Source: Sympetrum striolatum (taxonomy: Eukaryota > Arthropoda > Insecta > Odonata > Libellulidae). From it: a stretch of DNA of 64,000 nt. The notes beneath the pieces are model-generated. The model made no database searches. It saw only the letters and a program-made list of their open reading frames with translations, and was not told where the DNA came from. Position 1 is the first letter of the stretch, and each line of letters begins with the position of its first letter. The position numbers and the translations under genes were made by a program. The stretch spans positions 72,283,454 through 72,347,453 of the forward strand of contig OX388345.1 in assembly GCA_947579665.1 (NCBI GenBank), in the 5' to 3' direction. Below, in pieces: positions 36,686 through 51,199 of the stretch.

Positions 36686-38929
36686 AATCAAACATTCATG
36701 AAGAAATCGTGGTAAATAGGTGATCACTCAACGAGTAATTCCAATTAGTATTTGACCGGATTATGCTTGATAGCCAAATATGTTGGTGGATATTAGATTA
36801 GGGTCAAAAGGATAAGTATCGGGAGCATTAAGTTTTGAAACTCATCAGCGATAGGGGCCGATATCATGTCTATGTACTAAAGACTAAAAATATAATTTTA
36901 TGCCCCATAATTTACTTCGAGTTTAACTCCATTAAAAATTCTATTTCTATTTCTGCACACCAAGGACAGACGGCGAACACCGTTTCTCTGTTATGACGGC
37001 GAGGAGAGGAGTTCCGCGAAGTCCATAAAACTCCAAAACCCGATTACGTCAGGAAAAATAAATCTCCCTTTCGAAGAGAATAATGGCACATCGCGTATTC
37101 TTACGTCGAACTCGCATGCAGTCTCTTCACGCAGAGAAAACAACTCATCCTAACGCGGATTACAAATTGAGACGAATAAATAATAAATTCAGCGTCGTAA
37201 AGACCGATAAAACAGTCTGGTTTGAAAGCTCGGGAGGGTTTCCGAACGAAACGGAACGCAGAATGGCGAATTAACGGTGATTTTTATGGGCACTTGGGCA
37301 TCTTAACTGCGGGCGATGTTCCAATTAATTACAAAAGAGGCTCTGAAGATTGATTACTGAAATAGAAGCTCCAAGGATTGATTCGAAAGAGCGAAACTTC
37401 GAAAGGCACCCCGAAGTAGCTCTTCAACCGGATGAAGGTTTGTTTTGATTTTCACTCAAAGGCTAATTACACGAGACTGCGTGATTGAGGATCAGTTGCA
37501 CGATGATTTATAGGCGATCGTCAATGAGTAAGGGAGAGCAATAGGTTGCAATGATGAAGATAATCAACTTGCTTACAGATGAGCTGAGGGAATAAGTCAA
37601 CCTGAAGAAACTCAAATTGACACGAATGCTATCTTATTTACTGATACTTGGTAGAATGCCAAGATTAGACCATTAGCAATACACTAAGAAGTATTTATAC
37701 TTTTATGCACTTTTTATTGTATTTATGATTATGAAGTTCCACCATATTTCACAACACACGATTACATATCAAGGTAGTAACCAGAAATTTCTTCCACATA
37801 TTTCTTATTCAATTCGAGCACGGTTTATTTGTGAGGAAAGACCACGATAAGATACAGAGCCTTCAAATCAACACCTTAAATCTCTAAAACCTAAGCCCAT
37901 CCTTTGGTTTAAGTTTTTTTCGCCGCTGATGTGAGGGTTCTGCGCTTGGTGACTTTCCTTTCTCCCCTAATTTAACACAAACGATCTCCATACAATCACG
38001 TTGGAAATTAATTTCTAGCGTAATGCCTCGCTAGGTTTCAACCTCCGATAAAGTATATTTTCGTAATACCCTTTACTTAACCGTATTACCGTTGAAAAGA
38101 ATACAATAAATAAATCTTACAGATAGAGTACAACTTTAGACAAGACACTGACTGGTATTATGCTAGAGACTGATTATCATACATACATACATGTATAACG
38201 ACTTTATAATATAGGACTAATGAAGACCTCTTTTAATACTCAATATTGTACGTGCACATCCGATTTACATGCAGCTATTATGCGCAATAAAACCAAGTTG
38301 CGTATTCTGACGAAAATGTACTTTATCTATTATAAGAGTTTTGAACTCTCTAAGACCCTTTACTTTTATTAGTGAACAAAATTAGAGGTAACACGGTAGA
38401 ACTATTATATAAATTAATCCATTTTCCAACTTTTTCACGAAAATGATTCATACTATAAAGAAAACGAAGAAACATGATATCTTCGAAAAAATCAAGGAAT
38501 AAGAATTAAGAAGAATTAAAGTGTAAAGCCTAATTAAAAATTGAATGACATGAAATAAGTTGAAATAATTATATGAAAACAAACCAATAATCACAAGGAC
38601 TCTTAATGAAGCATCCTGAGCATAAACATGAATACATATCACTATAAATTTGTAGTTATTAATTTTAGATACATCAACCCATTTACATTTACAAGATTTA
38701 TAAATTTTACATCTAAGACATATAGTATTCATGTGATAGCCAAAAGATTATAAAATCTTGTCCGACTATCAATTTGAATTATCATAAATACATTGATTGA
38801 AAATAAAGACACAAGTATGAAAAAAAAAAAAACAAGAATATACGTATACAGGTTTGTGAAAAATGTACTTCCTGATTCATGTTAAAGCACCGCTGATAAA
38901 CACATCGATTAGATGAATACCCAGCTCAT
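36686..38929. other. Non-coding stretch, GC-richer at 36960-37520
   Basis: A possible 25-nt minus-strand micro-exon lies near 37574-37600 (acceptor TTTGAGTTTCTTCAG, donor ATCT|GTAAGC), but nothing supports its use. Short simple repeats: ATAC at about 38178-38191 and a poly-A run at about 38819. Confidence 0.4.
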
Positions 38930-39600
38930 TCTAGACATCCGCACCATTAGCGTCTTATCCCCGCAAACACTTTATCCCGCAGAGAAGCTAATCGACACTC
39001 CTTCCGAATCCAACAAAACGTCGACAAATGCCATTTCCGAGAACAAACTCCGGGACGTTTTTACGGAGGACCTTTTAGGGCTATCGCGGCTGTTTCGCTT
39101 ATTTCTCTCGACTCCGGTCGCCTTGGAAACCAACTGCCGAAGCCCAACAAAAAAGAAAGGAATCTCCAGACACGAAATGAGACGCGGAGAAAGAATCGTG
39201 AGTGGCGCAGGTGAGAGGAAACGGAACTAAAAACGTTGGGGTGGAAAAGCACCGACGCCGAATCCAAATGTGGGCAGAGGATGAATGGGCCGCCTGCAAC
39301 TGCCAATGGAGGCCTCTCGGCATATAAAAGAGAGGAAAGCGAGAGTAGAGTGGAAAGAAAGTAACAGTCTGTGACATAAATCCATCGATTGGCAGAAGGA
39401 GCCCGAAAAACGCCTCATATATCAAAACCGCGTAAATCAAACCCTTGAAAGCGTTCTTCTTCAAATTGGAAGTGACAGGTGCAGTTTTATCGCGGGTATT
39501 CGCGGAAGAGGGAATATGAAGCAGGAGTTAGTCATTGTCTATTGTGGGAGGAAAGGAATGACGATTAAGTTCGTCATGCCCTCCACGCCCATGGTGAGTA
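38930..39600. promoter_or_regulatory. CpG-bearing block with a TATA-like box
   Basis: GC-richer sequence open in several overlapping frames on both strands (121 codons minus, 105 codons plus), none recognised. CATATAAAAG at 39321-39330 is a good TATA box, but no initiator is found at the usual 30-33 nt spacing. CAG|GTGAGA (about 39196) and ATG|GTGAGT (about 39591) are donor-like on the plus strand. It could be a promoter region or an unused coincidence. Confidence 0.22.
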
Positions 39601-41153
39601 TTTGCGGCATACCGTTGAAGCATGCAATGAGCATATAAATTGCCATATGATTAACGGAAGTAAATTCTGTAATCGAAACTTATGCTTTGGGGGTGTTATC
39701 TTCATAATTCTGAGATTACTGCACACACTCGGAATGATGTAATTCAGAATAAATCTTTGCATACTGAGACTAATATTCTGAATTATATTACAAGGTCATG
39801 ATGACCATTGCTGCATTCCAAATACAGGGCGAATTCCCGAGGGAATTAGTAGGCAGAATGAGGAGTGAGGTAGTTAGCCCTTGATTTCCTGCCATTATTA
39901 AACATAACTCATACCTAAGTTGCTTTAACGTCATAGCAGAAAAGAACGAGACTATGGCATAAATTAATAAAAGATACATCTCTATCCTGAAGAAGACAAA
40001 GGAAATGTATAGCATTCCACAGGATGTAGGTATAAGCAGGAATATTTTATCTACTAAGGGAATAAAGTTAACTTTTTTGCATTTTATCGATTACTTTAAC
40101 GTGATGATAGTTCTTATAAATATCGGTGACGCATTGGGTAGTATTGGGTGAATTATGAGATAATGAAGCTATTGGGACAGAACGGCCTGGAGGCGTAAAG
40201 CAAACTAATTTTCGGATTTTTAACCCAAACAGCTGAGATTGTAAAAATTCTGAGACAGTATTCCCTTCCGGATCTACCTCAGATAGAACCTACAATCACA
40301 AAATCGTCATTTCAGCTTACCCTATCTTGTGAAACTGTAAAAGGATATCCTAGTGCTAAAACTTACACCCACGTCGTTCCATTGTATTCTCTCAACATTT
40401 ATCTACCGTGGACTTTATTGGCAGGCCAAACTCCACGGAAAGCGAGAACGACAAGATAAACAGCGACGCCGTAAATTGGCGTCGATTCCTCAAAAAGCGA
40501 CGCCGCCGCCCGCACGACTGCCGCTTGCACCTGTCGGTTGCTGACCTTAAAAGGCACTCGACCTTCGAAAGAGATTGGGAATGAAGGCGTCCTTTTTCCC
40601 TTTCGGGAGAAAGGCTTTCCATTGTGAGCAAATGCCGTCGACGCAATCTGCATTTCTTTGCGACGTCTTAGGATCCAGATGGGGTGAAGAGCGGTACAGA
40701 GGATATGAATGCGTGGGCACCGTCGACCGCCCCATCGCTCATCGGTTTTCTGCAATGATGTTTTTCCGCATTATTTTTCGGATGGGAGGCGTATTTGCCT
40801 TCTAGACCTCACCGAGATACTCAAGAGAGAGTATTGACTTTATTCACTGTACATACTCATGTGCTTATGCATAAAAATCACACCGCAAAATCTCTAGTCA
40901 ACAAATGCAAGAGAGTCTAATTTACTGTAGAATTTTAGTAGTGAAATAGATTTCAGTATAATCAATTTTTCTATCTAACTATACAGAGTGTCTCAGTACC
41001 ACGTTTCAGAACTTCCAGTAGGGAATGCATTGACTTTTTGTTTCAGAAATTCCAGTGCATGACCCTCCGGTGAATCGGAATCACAAAGCTATGTGGGTCG
41101 GACATGCTTTCCTGATGCAAATATCTTCAACGCCTCGTGTATCCTAACAATTA
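39601..41153. other. Non-coding stretch with CpG-rich block at 40410-40820
   Basis: The block is rich in GCGACG/GCCGCC-type sequence and is open on both strands (118 codons minus, 76 codons plus, overlapping), so composition explains the frames. The rest is AT-rich with nothing seen. Confidence 0.4.
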
Positions 41154-41369
41154 TGCAACTCTCAGTGTAGATATTGGATAAAAAGTTGTTCCGAATTCAG
41201 CATAGAATTCAGCATAGAATTCAACTATTTTGTAATGACTTTCCTTTTACACTGCAACTCGAAGTTGTGCAACTCTCAGTGCAGATATTGGATAAAAAGT
41301 TGCTCCAAATTCAACATAGAATTCAACCATTATGTTATGACTTTCCTTTTACACTACAACTCAAAGTTG
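41154..41369. repeat. 114-bp tandem duplication
   Basis: Two direct copies starting TGCAACTCTCAGTG at 41154 and 41268. Both contain GATATTGGATAAAAAGTTG and ATGACTTTCCTTTTACACT. The first copy has an extra 12 bp, because AATTCAGCATAG is itself doubled. The copies otherwise differ by a handful of substitutions. Overlapping plus-strand frames across it carry repeated peptides such as HRIQ and NDFPFTLQL, a consequence of the repeat. Confidence 0.85.
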
Positions 41370-44300
41370 GTAAATTATTCCAAAGTACAAAGACGAATTA
41401 AGACCATCAAAAATATTTTATTGATAATTAAACCAATTACGAGGTATCCACAAATAGCAGTTGCGTTGATTGCTATAGAAAACCTACTTAGTAGAGGTTA
41501 AGCACTAGTAGAGAGGGTAACGTATTTGTTGCCAATTTTCCCTATCATCATCCCTAACCATTATCCCACAATCATAAGCCGAAACAGTAAGTAAGAGGCT
41601 GAAGCGAACAATGTCAACAAACAGAGGTTGACAGGTAATAAAAAGCATATACTGGAACTATTGAAACTAAAAATAAGTGAATCATCAAAAATTCGTAGTT
41701 CTCAGAAAGGATGATGCATGAAAGATCAATCATGCTGGTGGAGTGCAAGAGAAGGATACAGAGGATACCATATAAATTCAAGAAAGAGAAGGCAAGCAAG
41801 AAAGTGAGGCGATTCCATTTCTGAGAAATCCAGTTATTGGAAGCCGAAAAGCGTGGGATGAAACTCGAATGAGTTGAAGGCATCGCTCAACATTAAAGGC
41901 GATTAAAAAGGATCGGATGGCCAATTAATTAGATCGAGCTATGAATTAACTTGATGACTGAATCATTCCCCGTAGCAGAGAAAAGGGTCGCTGAGCCATA
42001 AGCCTATTTATAACTCGTAACTGTCCTTGGGAAGTTTCATCGACATTTCAGCAGTGCATTAACGATGCCCAATTAAACCAAGGAGTCTGAATACACGAGT
42101 TATTTATCATGAAAATGGTCTACCACTACTCTGTAATGATCAATAATTAATCATTGAATTTTCACACTTTCGCACTTGAAGTTGATTCTTTCGTAAGTGG
42201 CAAAGAGGGGAATGAATCTTGTTTTTTTGGTCGAGAGTGAAAGACCTAATTCTCCCCTAAAGGACTTCTTATTTCGATTCAGCCTATTATTATTCTTTAA
42301 TCCGTAAGACTTTGTACATCTCTGGATTTTACGGCGTATTTTAAATTACAGTCAATTGTTAATGAACAACATTTGCAGAAGATACAACCGGTATCATGCA
42401 ACCCTCCTACCACGGTCGATCCGATAATGAACGTAAGAGAAATAGATGCTGGGACGAGTCGTTTTAAAAATTAATTCTTTCCGCGTAGGGTACGCGACAA
42501 TAATAGAGTAAAGAAGTAATTTGGATCAACTGGTGTTTAGACCCCCTGCCACACGCTGAAATGACGTGCATTTTAAAGAAAATGGCACGGTATTCTCAAT
42601 GCGAAATCGCCCTTTAGGCTATACTATGAACAGTATCTGATATGAAAAAGATGGTATGCAGGTGTTTTACCTACTTCTCCGTCGCATTTTTTCACTTCGG
42701 AAGATTTTTTAGGCGTTCAGCGAAGATTTAATACATATATTTGTAAATATGTATTAAATTCATACAATCAAATTTTACGAACCAGACTATTAGGTATATT
42801 CATTAAGAATAAATATAATTGAAAAAGGAGAAAAAGTCCGAGATGAATTTGGCGAAAATTCCAATTTCAGAGTAACAATAGACTAGAAAAATGGCGCCGA
42901 GCATGGAATTTTAGGAGAAAGCGATACACGCATCTGAAAGAGTTGGCATTTGATTACTCAGTCAATCAAAATCAATTCACCTACATAAAACACGTAATTA
43001 TGTACATAAATATCTCTCCTATGAGGCTAGGGGACCGGGTAAATGCGAAGAAAATATTCGTTTACGGATAAGTGATTCCAGTGGGAATCCCCCAACAGAG
43101 GACGTGCATTAACCTCTTTCTCGCAAATAGAAACCACATTGCCTTCACCCATCAGCGAAAGAGCTAAATAAAGAACCTTGGGAAGGATGAACCATTAACT
43201 CCTCTTTCACATTAGAATACATTACTGAATCCAGTAACAGTAGCACTCAAATCTGCAAAGTTACTTAAGTTTATTTGTATTAATAGTTTATTCCTGCCGC
43301 ATTTCGAAGTACGAATTTTTTAATTAATCATTCATTTACAGGAACGAAACCATTTTTAAACAGATTATGTCAATGAAAGTTACGAAACCAGATATGGTCA
43401 ACTAAATGGTAAGATATGGCTAAGTCCCTTTGCTGCGAGTACATATTGTTTTGCTGAATTACCGCTTTTCTTCCTAATCAAACACAACAGCGATCAATGG
43501 GAAAAGTAATGCTCGAGAATTCGATTTTTTAATGAGTATATTAAATGCAAAATAAGTTACTTTGATTGAGGAGCCGCGCAGCTACGATAATTGAAACTTA
43601 TTATTGACAGGGACAAAGATGCGGATTCGATTTAATTCGAAGAAGACCATTTTTAAAATTTCAAACCAGCCGAAGAGTATTTACACTTCATAAAATGTGC
43701 ACTCATAATCGGTACGGATGTGCTCTTTAATGAGCTGATTTTATAGATCAGAAAATTAATTAAAATCACAGGTGAGGCACGTGAAGGATTCATTTGTCCG
43801 ATGGTATCAGAAATGTAATTTTGTAATATCTATTATCGTTTGAATGAGATTCTATGCGAACTTTGATTAGATCTAGAATTTAAATGCATAGATTGAATAT
43901 TGGGTCGAAATTGGATTCGGAGAAAAATCCGCTATTCGCGGGTATCTAATTCCAATGACAAAAGAGTTCAGAGAGAGACAGAGATAGAGGGAGAGGGTAC
44001 TATCCGATAGGTAAAAGAATGTGAATAAACGGAAAAATTGGAAAATGAAATATTCCTAGATATATCCAACCACACACTACCCAGGAAATAGAATGAAAAA
44101 ATGAAAAATTAACGATTATTAAATGGACACGACACGACCTCATTCGCACTGCTCTTTAAATATTAAAGAAATATATTTGAATTCAACTTCCAATTACAAG
44201 TGCTGCAAGGCTTTCCGAAAGCCAAAAGGGTCCAAATCCCGAACTCGATCCTTTTCGAAACCCTTACTCGACATTACAAAGGGGGAAAAAAACGAGCACC

Positions 44301-47300
44301 CCAATCCGCCGGCTTAGGGAGCGGGTGTAGCAACCTCAACCCTATCAATTCTGAGAATCCTTTCCCTGGGAAAGCACCTTACAGGAGACCTCCGATATTA
44401 TTCAAGGTATACCTTATCGCTAATTCCAACCCAAGACGTAATTAGGAATACTGCTGGTAGGGGGCACAGACGAGGATTAGCTATTTAATTGGACTCTCCG
44501 ATCGTATCTTCGCCGATGCTTCAATGAAAGCGTCCTTAGCCGACTTTTCACACCGGAAAACAACTTCCTCTAGTTACCTCTATGCAGGCAACACAAAGCT
44601 CGCAGCCTTGCGACCATAGAGGCTTTGTACCCATTACCCTGAAAAGTACGCCTTGATGGAAAGATAGGACGTAGAACTCAATTTGGATAGGCCTGTGAAA
44701 AATAAGTGATCTCCCTTAAACGTGAGAAAAAATAATTAACAAAGAATACCCAATTATGGAGTAACCCTCACCTCTCGGTTTACGTTAGCCTAGACATGTC
44801 ACCTATAGCATCCAAATCTTCACATGCCATTTCCTCAAGATAGCTAACTCTAGTAGGGTTAAAAGACCTTTTTTTTCTACATAACTCATTTTAACAAATA
44901 CAATAATATTAAATAACTTGTACCACTCCGAACTACTGTACAATTATTTTAATATTATTGCATAAGATTCTTGTTAAAAAAATTGTTTTGCATGATGGAA
45001 TTCCTCCAAGAATCATTGAAGCAGTTCGATTTTCAACTTTTTTCCAATTTACGTTACCTCTTTATTCGCGTATGTATTTCCTAAAGAATTCCAAAATAGC
45101 TATTTGGTGTGCACGTCTCGATACATCGACTTTCTTAAAAAGTACAATTATTCCTGACTAAAATAGAACGAATTCAACCAGCTCTAGTTCCATCAAACAC
45201 AGTATGTAGGTAGTTAATATAATTATTCAGCACTATAAAATTTCTACGTACTTTATACTATTCCCATTAAATTCCATTTAAGAATTACAAAATCTTATGG
45301 AGGTAAAACTCCTCAATATGTTTGGCCTCTTTTTTTCAATTACTTTTGTAAATTGATCCCATGGTATTACAGATACTTAATTACAATCAGAACGGTATTA
45401 GTGAAAATCTACCATGTAGTTGCATCATAATGACCTTATAAACTACACTGCTACTCAAAGCTTTCGAAACGAAGAGATTTCAATATCATTATTCAAAATC
45501 ATTGACAAAATAGAGATAAATTAAAGGTACATTTTCTTTTATTTAGTGGGTGAAGATCAGCAAATAGAATCGACAATAAACTATTCTATAGGAGGACAAG
45601 TTTGATAAATTACTAAATAAAACAACTCTCAAAATTGACGTAACCTCACTGACCATCAAAATAAAATGGATGCGAATACCTCTTGATTTTCACTCACTTT
45701 AGGGAACTTTAAACTAATACTTGTCAAATTCATCTAATGAATGTTACGTCTAAATTGTAAAACTTTCTCAACTCTATTATCCTGCGGTACTTCCGTTTGT
45801 TTTCGAATAATCTTCACAGTTTCCGTGAAGATGTTCACGGAAACTCGTTTAAAAGCCTCTGTGGGCTGAAAAATCAATCACAGCCTTTGTTTTAGTAACT
45901 TTCCGAAGCAGGCCACTCTGCAGTGTTTGACGTCTCCAATGAGAGCTCTCAAATCCTGAGCCTTGGTTTCCTAGACACGAACTGCCCTTTTCCGATTCAT
46001 TTCAGCACGTTTTACAGTTAACGAAGAAACTTGCCTTCTCTTTATTTTCTCTAACTTTTCTTTGTTGACAGAACGCTTTTCCATTAACGAATCACTTCGG
46101 AAATTTTTAGGTGGTCGAGGAAAAAGTTTCTTTTTGTAACTTCAGAAACGTCGTTTTATGATCAAAACCTCACACAGGTTCGATATATGTTTAAAAAATG
46201 TAAATAAATGTCATCCGACTGGAATGGTTAGACCTGCAGAAGTTTAATAATGCGATCAGACGAATTAAGGGGAGAAAACACCTGAATCGAAACAGATTGA
46301 CTAAACATTTTAATACTGCGCCTCGATCTGGTTTTTACTAATACCTGACATTTACTAATTAGTTTTGAAAATCTCAAACTAGATAAATAAGAACAAGATT
46401 CTAAATAAAGTTGCATTTAGGATAGCATTTAGTATTTAAACAAACGATACTGATGTCAAAAAGAAAAAGTAAATAATGACTAAAACAATAATTTAGCCAT
46501 ACGTAACAACAATCAATTGGTAATCAGAAAGTTGACAAATAAGGGGACAGAAGAAAACAATAGTTATATACTGTTATGATTTATTGCAAATCTATGTTTA
46601 CTAACAATATAGAATATACAAAAATACAGAAACAATTTTTCGTTCGTCAATTAATCATTGTAACCGAAATCGTTGATTTTTAAGTTGAAAGAAAATAAAT
46701 AAACAAAGAAGAGGACGATAATCATAGCCTCAGAGTGTTAAAGAGTATGAAATCGCAAACCGGCAACCAGAAGATTGAAAAATTCAGAAGTTGGAAAACT
46801 GTTTTTTCCATGTACATCCCACGCTAGAGAGAAACTCTCTCACTACGCCACATCAAAGGATCTAAAACTATATTTTCCTGAAAACAAGCGGCCGTCATAT
46901 CTAACATTACATCATCTCCACAGCTTCCAAAAGAAACAAAGTCTAAAATTCTCGAATCTATTCCGAAACAAATACGTTGAAGGAAGGTTGGGGATATGGG
47001 CGTTTGTGGAAAAATTACATCCTCTGTCCGGCTCCACCAATCTCGGAGAAGAAGAATCTTTGTTCTTTCGCCCCTTCCCCGAAACTTTTTTCGAGAGGTA
47101 TCATCTCGTCGAATTGTTAGCTTTGGGCCTCTTAGAACCTCCGGTGGGCTTATGAAAAACGTGACTTCCAACTCTTTCCCAGCAATCCCTCTCTCATCCG
47201 TACAGCCACCGTTAAAGTCGCGTTCGAGAACTAATATCCCAGCCTCCGACTCTCCAAGGTTGACGAACGGAAAAATATTTCACTCCTCTCTCTTTACGTA

Positions 47301-48006
47301 TTTTTTCGTTGCCACGGAAGACTCTGCCCTTTCATTATTCCGAGATTTTTTATTGTACCGCGCCCGCCTCTCTAACGCACAGAAAGGAGTTTCAACCCAA
47401 CTTCTCAACTGAGACTCGCGTTGGTACAGCTGTGACGGAATAGCTGATACGAATACTACTGGCTATGACATGAAGTACTCTTATATTAAACACGATACGA
47501 AAACAGCGTTTTATATTATCTAAGAGAGCTTTGAAACAATGACAAGTTAGAGAGATGCTATAACTGTCAAGATAGCTAACTTCCAAACTAGTTTTACTTA
47601 AGAAGGTCATATTAGTCTATGAAATACGTTTAGAAGCATTTAAATTTTCCCAAAATTTGATGGAAAATTCATAGACAAAGTAAGTTACAATATCCACGCA
47701 AATCATAAAAACTTTAAATAGACGAGCTATAATCTAAAATCTCTAAGTAGTATAATAAATATTATATTATGAATATTTAATATATAGCTATTATAATAAG
47801 AACAAATGAATATACAGAAAGGTAATGAAGTAAAGATATTACGAATCATAATACTTATACAACGTATATTTTGATACATGTACTGATGAGTTTTTCTAAG
47901 ATATGGATAGATGCAAAACGTTTTTTAGGATATGGAGAAATGCTAAAAATGAAAATATGGAAAAAATTGTCTATTGCTGAAATTTAATTTTTATTTCTAA
48001 GAATTG
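41370..48006. other. Long non-coding stretch with GC-richer blocks
   Basis: GC-richer blocks lie at about 44100-44700 and 46800-47430. Small inverted repeats: ATTTAATACATAT at 42726-42738 with its complement at 42747-42759, and GTTTCCGTGAA at 45819-45829 with its complement at 45834-45844. A GA-rich run is at about 43972-43996. The 115-138-codon frames at 46775-47412 overlap on both strands and match nothing known. Confidence 0.4.
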
Positions 48007-48100
48007 TATTTATTTATTTATTCAATTCTCACATACAGCATAACAATGCCAATTTAACGTGAAATATAACAAATATAAATATAGAAAAGTAATAAACATA
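48007..48100 (-). repeat. Dispersed LINE-like 3' end, copy 1
   Basis: About 80-90 bp aligned by eye at roughly 70% identity to 60714-60800. Shared words are TATTTATTTATTT, CACATACAGC, CCAATTTAA and TATAACAAATA. On the minus strand the element ends in AAATAAATAAATA, the usual simple 3' tail of insect non-LTR retrotransposons. No coding part is visible. Confidence 0.45.
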
Positions 48101-51100
48101 AACAGTAAAAAGTGACATAAAATATATAAAAAGGACAAACATATAAGGTAGATTTCAAAATTATGAAGAAAGGAAGAAACATGCAAGGAAGGAATAATTA
48201 AATTATATATCAAAATAGGAATAGACCCCTATAATGAAGTTGATTCACTCCTCCTTTACATCGACCTTTGGTAGTTTAGAAGTAAGGGATACCACATTCT
48301 CAGAATTAACTCTTCACGTTCAACATTCACATTTTAATCTTACATCTTGAATTTCATACAGCTATAACTAATATAATTCAATCATAAAGAAGAGCCACCG
48401 TGACCTTTGAACTCTACCGTCTCATATCTAAAGGTTTCATTCCCCTTTCCAGACAAGGTGATTCGAGTTCATTCATAACGGTATCAGAAAGATCTGAATG
48501 GTCCCTGAAACACCTTTGAACTAGCAAAAAACGAACGAGAATATTGGCTTGGACCTTTTAGAATGCAAAATTGGATCAGACCGAAAATAGAATAGTATTC
48601 GTCATGATGCAGCGATGGAACCACAGAGGCACCTGGGAATCCTGCTTGCTTTCATCGGTTTTAATTGGGGCCCAAGGATAATTACGAGAAATTATACGGC
48701 ATCCGAGGCACGAAACAGGGGTGAACCTCTCAATGACAACAACACTTGCTCCGTTCATAGACTTCCTAGAACTCCTTTGAGTAACAACGTCACCTGCGCA
48801 TGCCTAGCCCGAATCAAGAATTCAGACTTTTTTGATTGCATGCGAGTAAGTCCAGACGAGCCTTTCTATAGCTCACTGTGCAGGTGCGCGAGGGACGAAT
48901 TCGAGTCCGGAAGAGCTCATTTCCCCGACGGACCTTACATAAGGAAGTACGCATCACTCCAATGGAGAAGAACTCATTGTTTGGCTCTTTTCAGGCTAAC
49001 GAGACACTTCCTCCAACTCGTGTGGCCATCCTGTCACGTGACACTACGCGCATCTTGCTGCCGCGACATTTTATGAAGGCTCAATAAATGTCATTCCTTC
49101 AACGTGTACTCAATCCCACACTTTTCATTCCAATACGTTGTAAAATGCCTATGCGTGATCTACATTCAGCGATTCTATAGAGCAGAATTCCCCATGATTT
49201 TGTCTTTCCAGGCACATACGAGCAACGGGGCACATTTGGAAGATCTCTTTTTGTTCCATTTAAATAAAAATTAAAAATAAGCAATTAGTAATCATAGGAA
49301 ATAAACAGGAAATACGATATTTTAAAGTTTAATTTAGCAAAAATATTTCTCGCAAAATAAAGTAGATGACGAATGCAAATCCAGTGATTTTTTACGTAGT
49401 TTTCACAAGATTAAATATTAATTTAATTATGGCATGACTATATTTGGTTAGTAATTTTGGTGACAATTTTGCTTCACGGAGTTCGTCTAATTATCACATA
49501 TGTAGTAACAATAACAAAAATATTACATGGCCAACAAAGAGTTAATTCACAGCACACCACTATGCTGCGGCACACCATTTGGTATAGACTGTTCTATAGG
49601 AAAACTAGATTGCTGTTCGGTTATGCTGTTGTTTTTTCTACTTCTCTTTCTTTCTTTTCCTACTCGTTTAAGTGACTGTTACAAGCCAAACCACCAAAAT
49701 AACATACAATACGATAGCCTATAATTTTCTGGTACTAGTTTATAAAATTGTGTCCGTAGATATTGGAAGAATACCCAATCTACCTCACGAGACATCAGAC
49801 CATACACTCAAATCAGGTGGATAAAGTTTGGCTCCTTCATTGTTTGGATTTTGAGCTCATCAACCAAACCTCCAACGACTCCTGTCAATAAACGAAGCCA
49901 AAAGCGCCTTTGGCAGACATCCTAAGCGGGTTCATAGGGGTCGAATGGGGGGATGAAGGGGGAGGGGGTAGCCAGATGAGGCATTCAATTGGCCGTCGTG
50001 TAGATACACTCGTCCCATAGTCACGTTGCGTAAGAACCATTTCCCTCCGGAGAACGCGTATCCGGGGAGACAAACAAAGAGACGCGGAATGCGCGCCGCA
50101 GCAACTCCTTTGAGAGGGCATCAATCACCCATCGATCTGCACAAAGGAAGCTGCTGACCGGATGTGGACTGATCTCCTCGGACGGGGGTTTATCGGAGGG
50201 TGGACAAAGGCGCGAATTTCCGCGGGCTCGAATCATCCGGAGCGCTATCGGGAAATTGTCTTCTCCAGAGAATGCTCTTGCATCTCCGATCGAGATGGGA
50301 AAATGCATTGAAAGGGCGCGTCTATTTCTAGAGCAGGACTGTCCGACCTTTAAAGGCCGAAGGACAGCTTTAGAAACTTAATCAAAGGCGCAGACCTACC
50401 CCTTAAATTAGAACACCGTTCTAACGTCCAAGTATTTCGTATATTTGCCTAACTATATTTTTGATGATAGTTCACGCCATATTCACGTAAGCAAATACCT
50501 AATTTCGTCATTGGCAATTTGGATATAAACAGAAGTAGTGTAGTAAGGGAGAGGTTGGCTGATTGTGAATCCCTCCTAGAGACGCATGTGAAAGATCTTT
50601 TTCTTGTTTGAAAAGCCTCAAAAGCTATCATCAGGAGAATCATAATCTCTTTCAAGTCCTTGATAAGCCAAGAAAATTAACTATCAGACTGTAAAATTTA
50701 AATCAATAAAAATTCATGGAGCTAGATAAGAAAAATCGTTATTTATCTAATTGTATCATATTTAATACTTTTATTATTTTCATTAATGTTTGGGGAATCG
50801 AATTTATATTTATTCTCACTTGAGATATTAATATGATTTTTTTTAACTGTACCGAAATAATTAAATTATTTATTTAATATTTGTAATTATCAACACGATT
50901 TGTGCTATGTTATCAAAATAAGTATTCGCTGTATTCACTTATGTATGTGATGACTCAAGCATTCATTAAATTTCTCACAATTTCGCATGATCATTAAAAA
51001 AATGAATTTTTCTTGACTGTGCCAGGCAAAAAAGCAACAGATAATGCAGAGCACAAATAAGCCAATTCCAATCTGATAGATGCCATCTTGTGTGACGATG

Positions 51101-51199
51101 GGATTGTACGGCCATGGGTGAACTAGATCTTAATTTATCATACTACTTTTCATTCATGACGAAAAAATGTTGAACAAGTCGGAAAAAACTAAAAACTCT
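48101..51199. other. Non-coding stretch with GC-richer blocks at 48580-49090 and 49880-50400
   Basis: Open frames of up to 153 codons (48615-49076, plus) coincide with the GC-richer blocks and have no known domain. Overlapping minus-strand frames at 49885-50308 behave the same way. The rest is AT-rich. Confidence 0.4.

Noticed and set aside
37574..37600. A 25-nt minus-strand micro-exon
   Set aside because: Acceptor and donor are plausible, but such short pairs arise by chance in 64 kb and nothing else supports it.
39321..39330. TATA box promoter
   Set aside because: No initiator at the expected distance. TATAAAA words are frequent in AT-rich DNA; the same applies at 56322.
41174..41501. Overlapping frames with repeated peptides as a repeat-containing protein
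   Set aside because: The peptide repeats simply follow from the 114-bp DNA duplication, and two frames show it equally.
46775..47412. Frames of 115-138 codons on both strands
   Set aside because: They overlap each other on opposite strands, with no known motif and no paired acceptor and donor.
48615..49076. A 153-codon plus-strand frame with several cysteines
   Set aside because: Cysteine spacing does not match a zinc finger or a secreted disulfide family, and no signal peptide or splice context is convincing.
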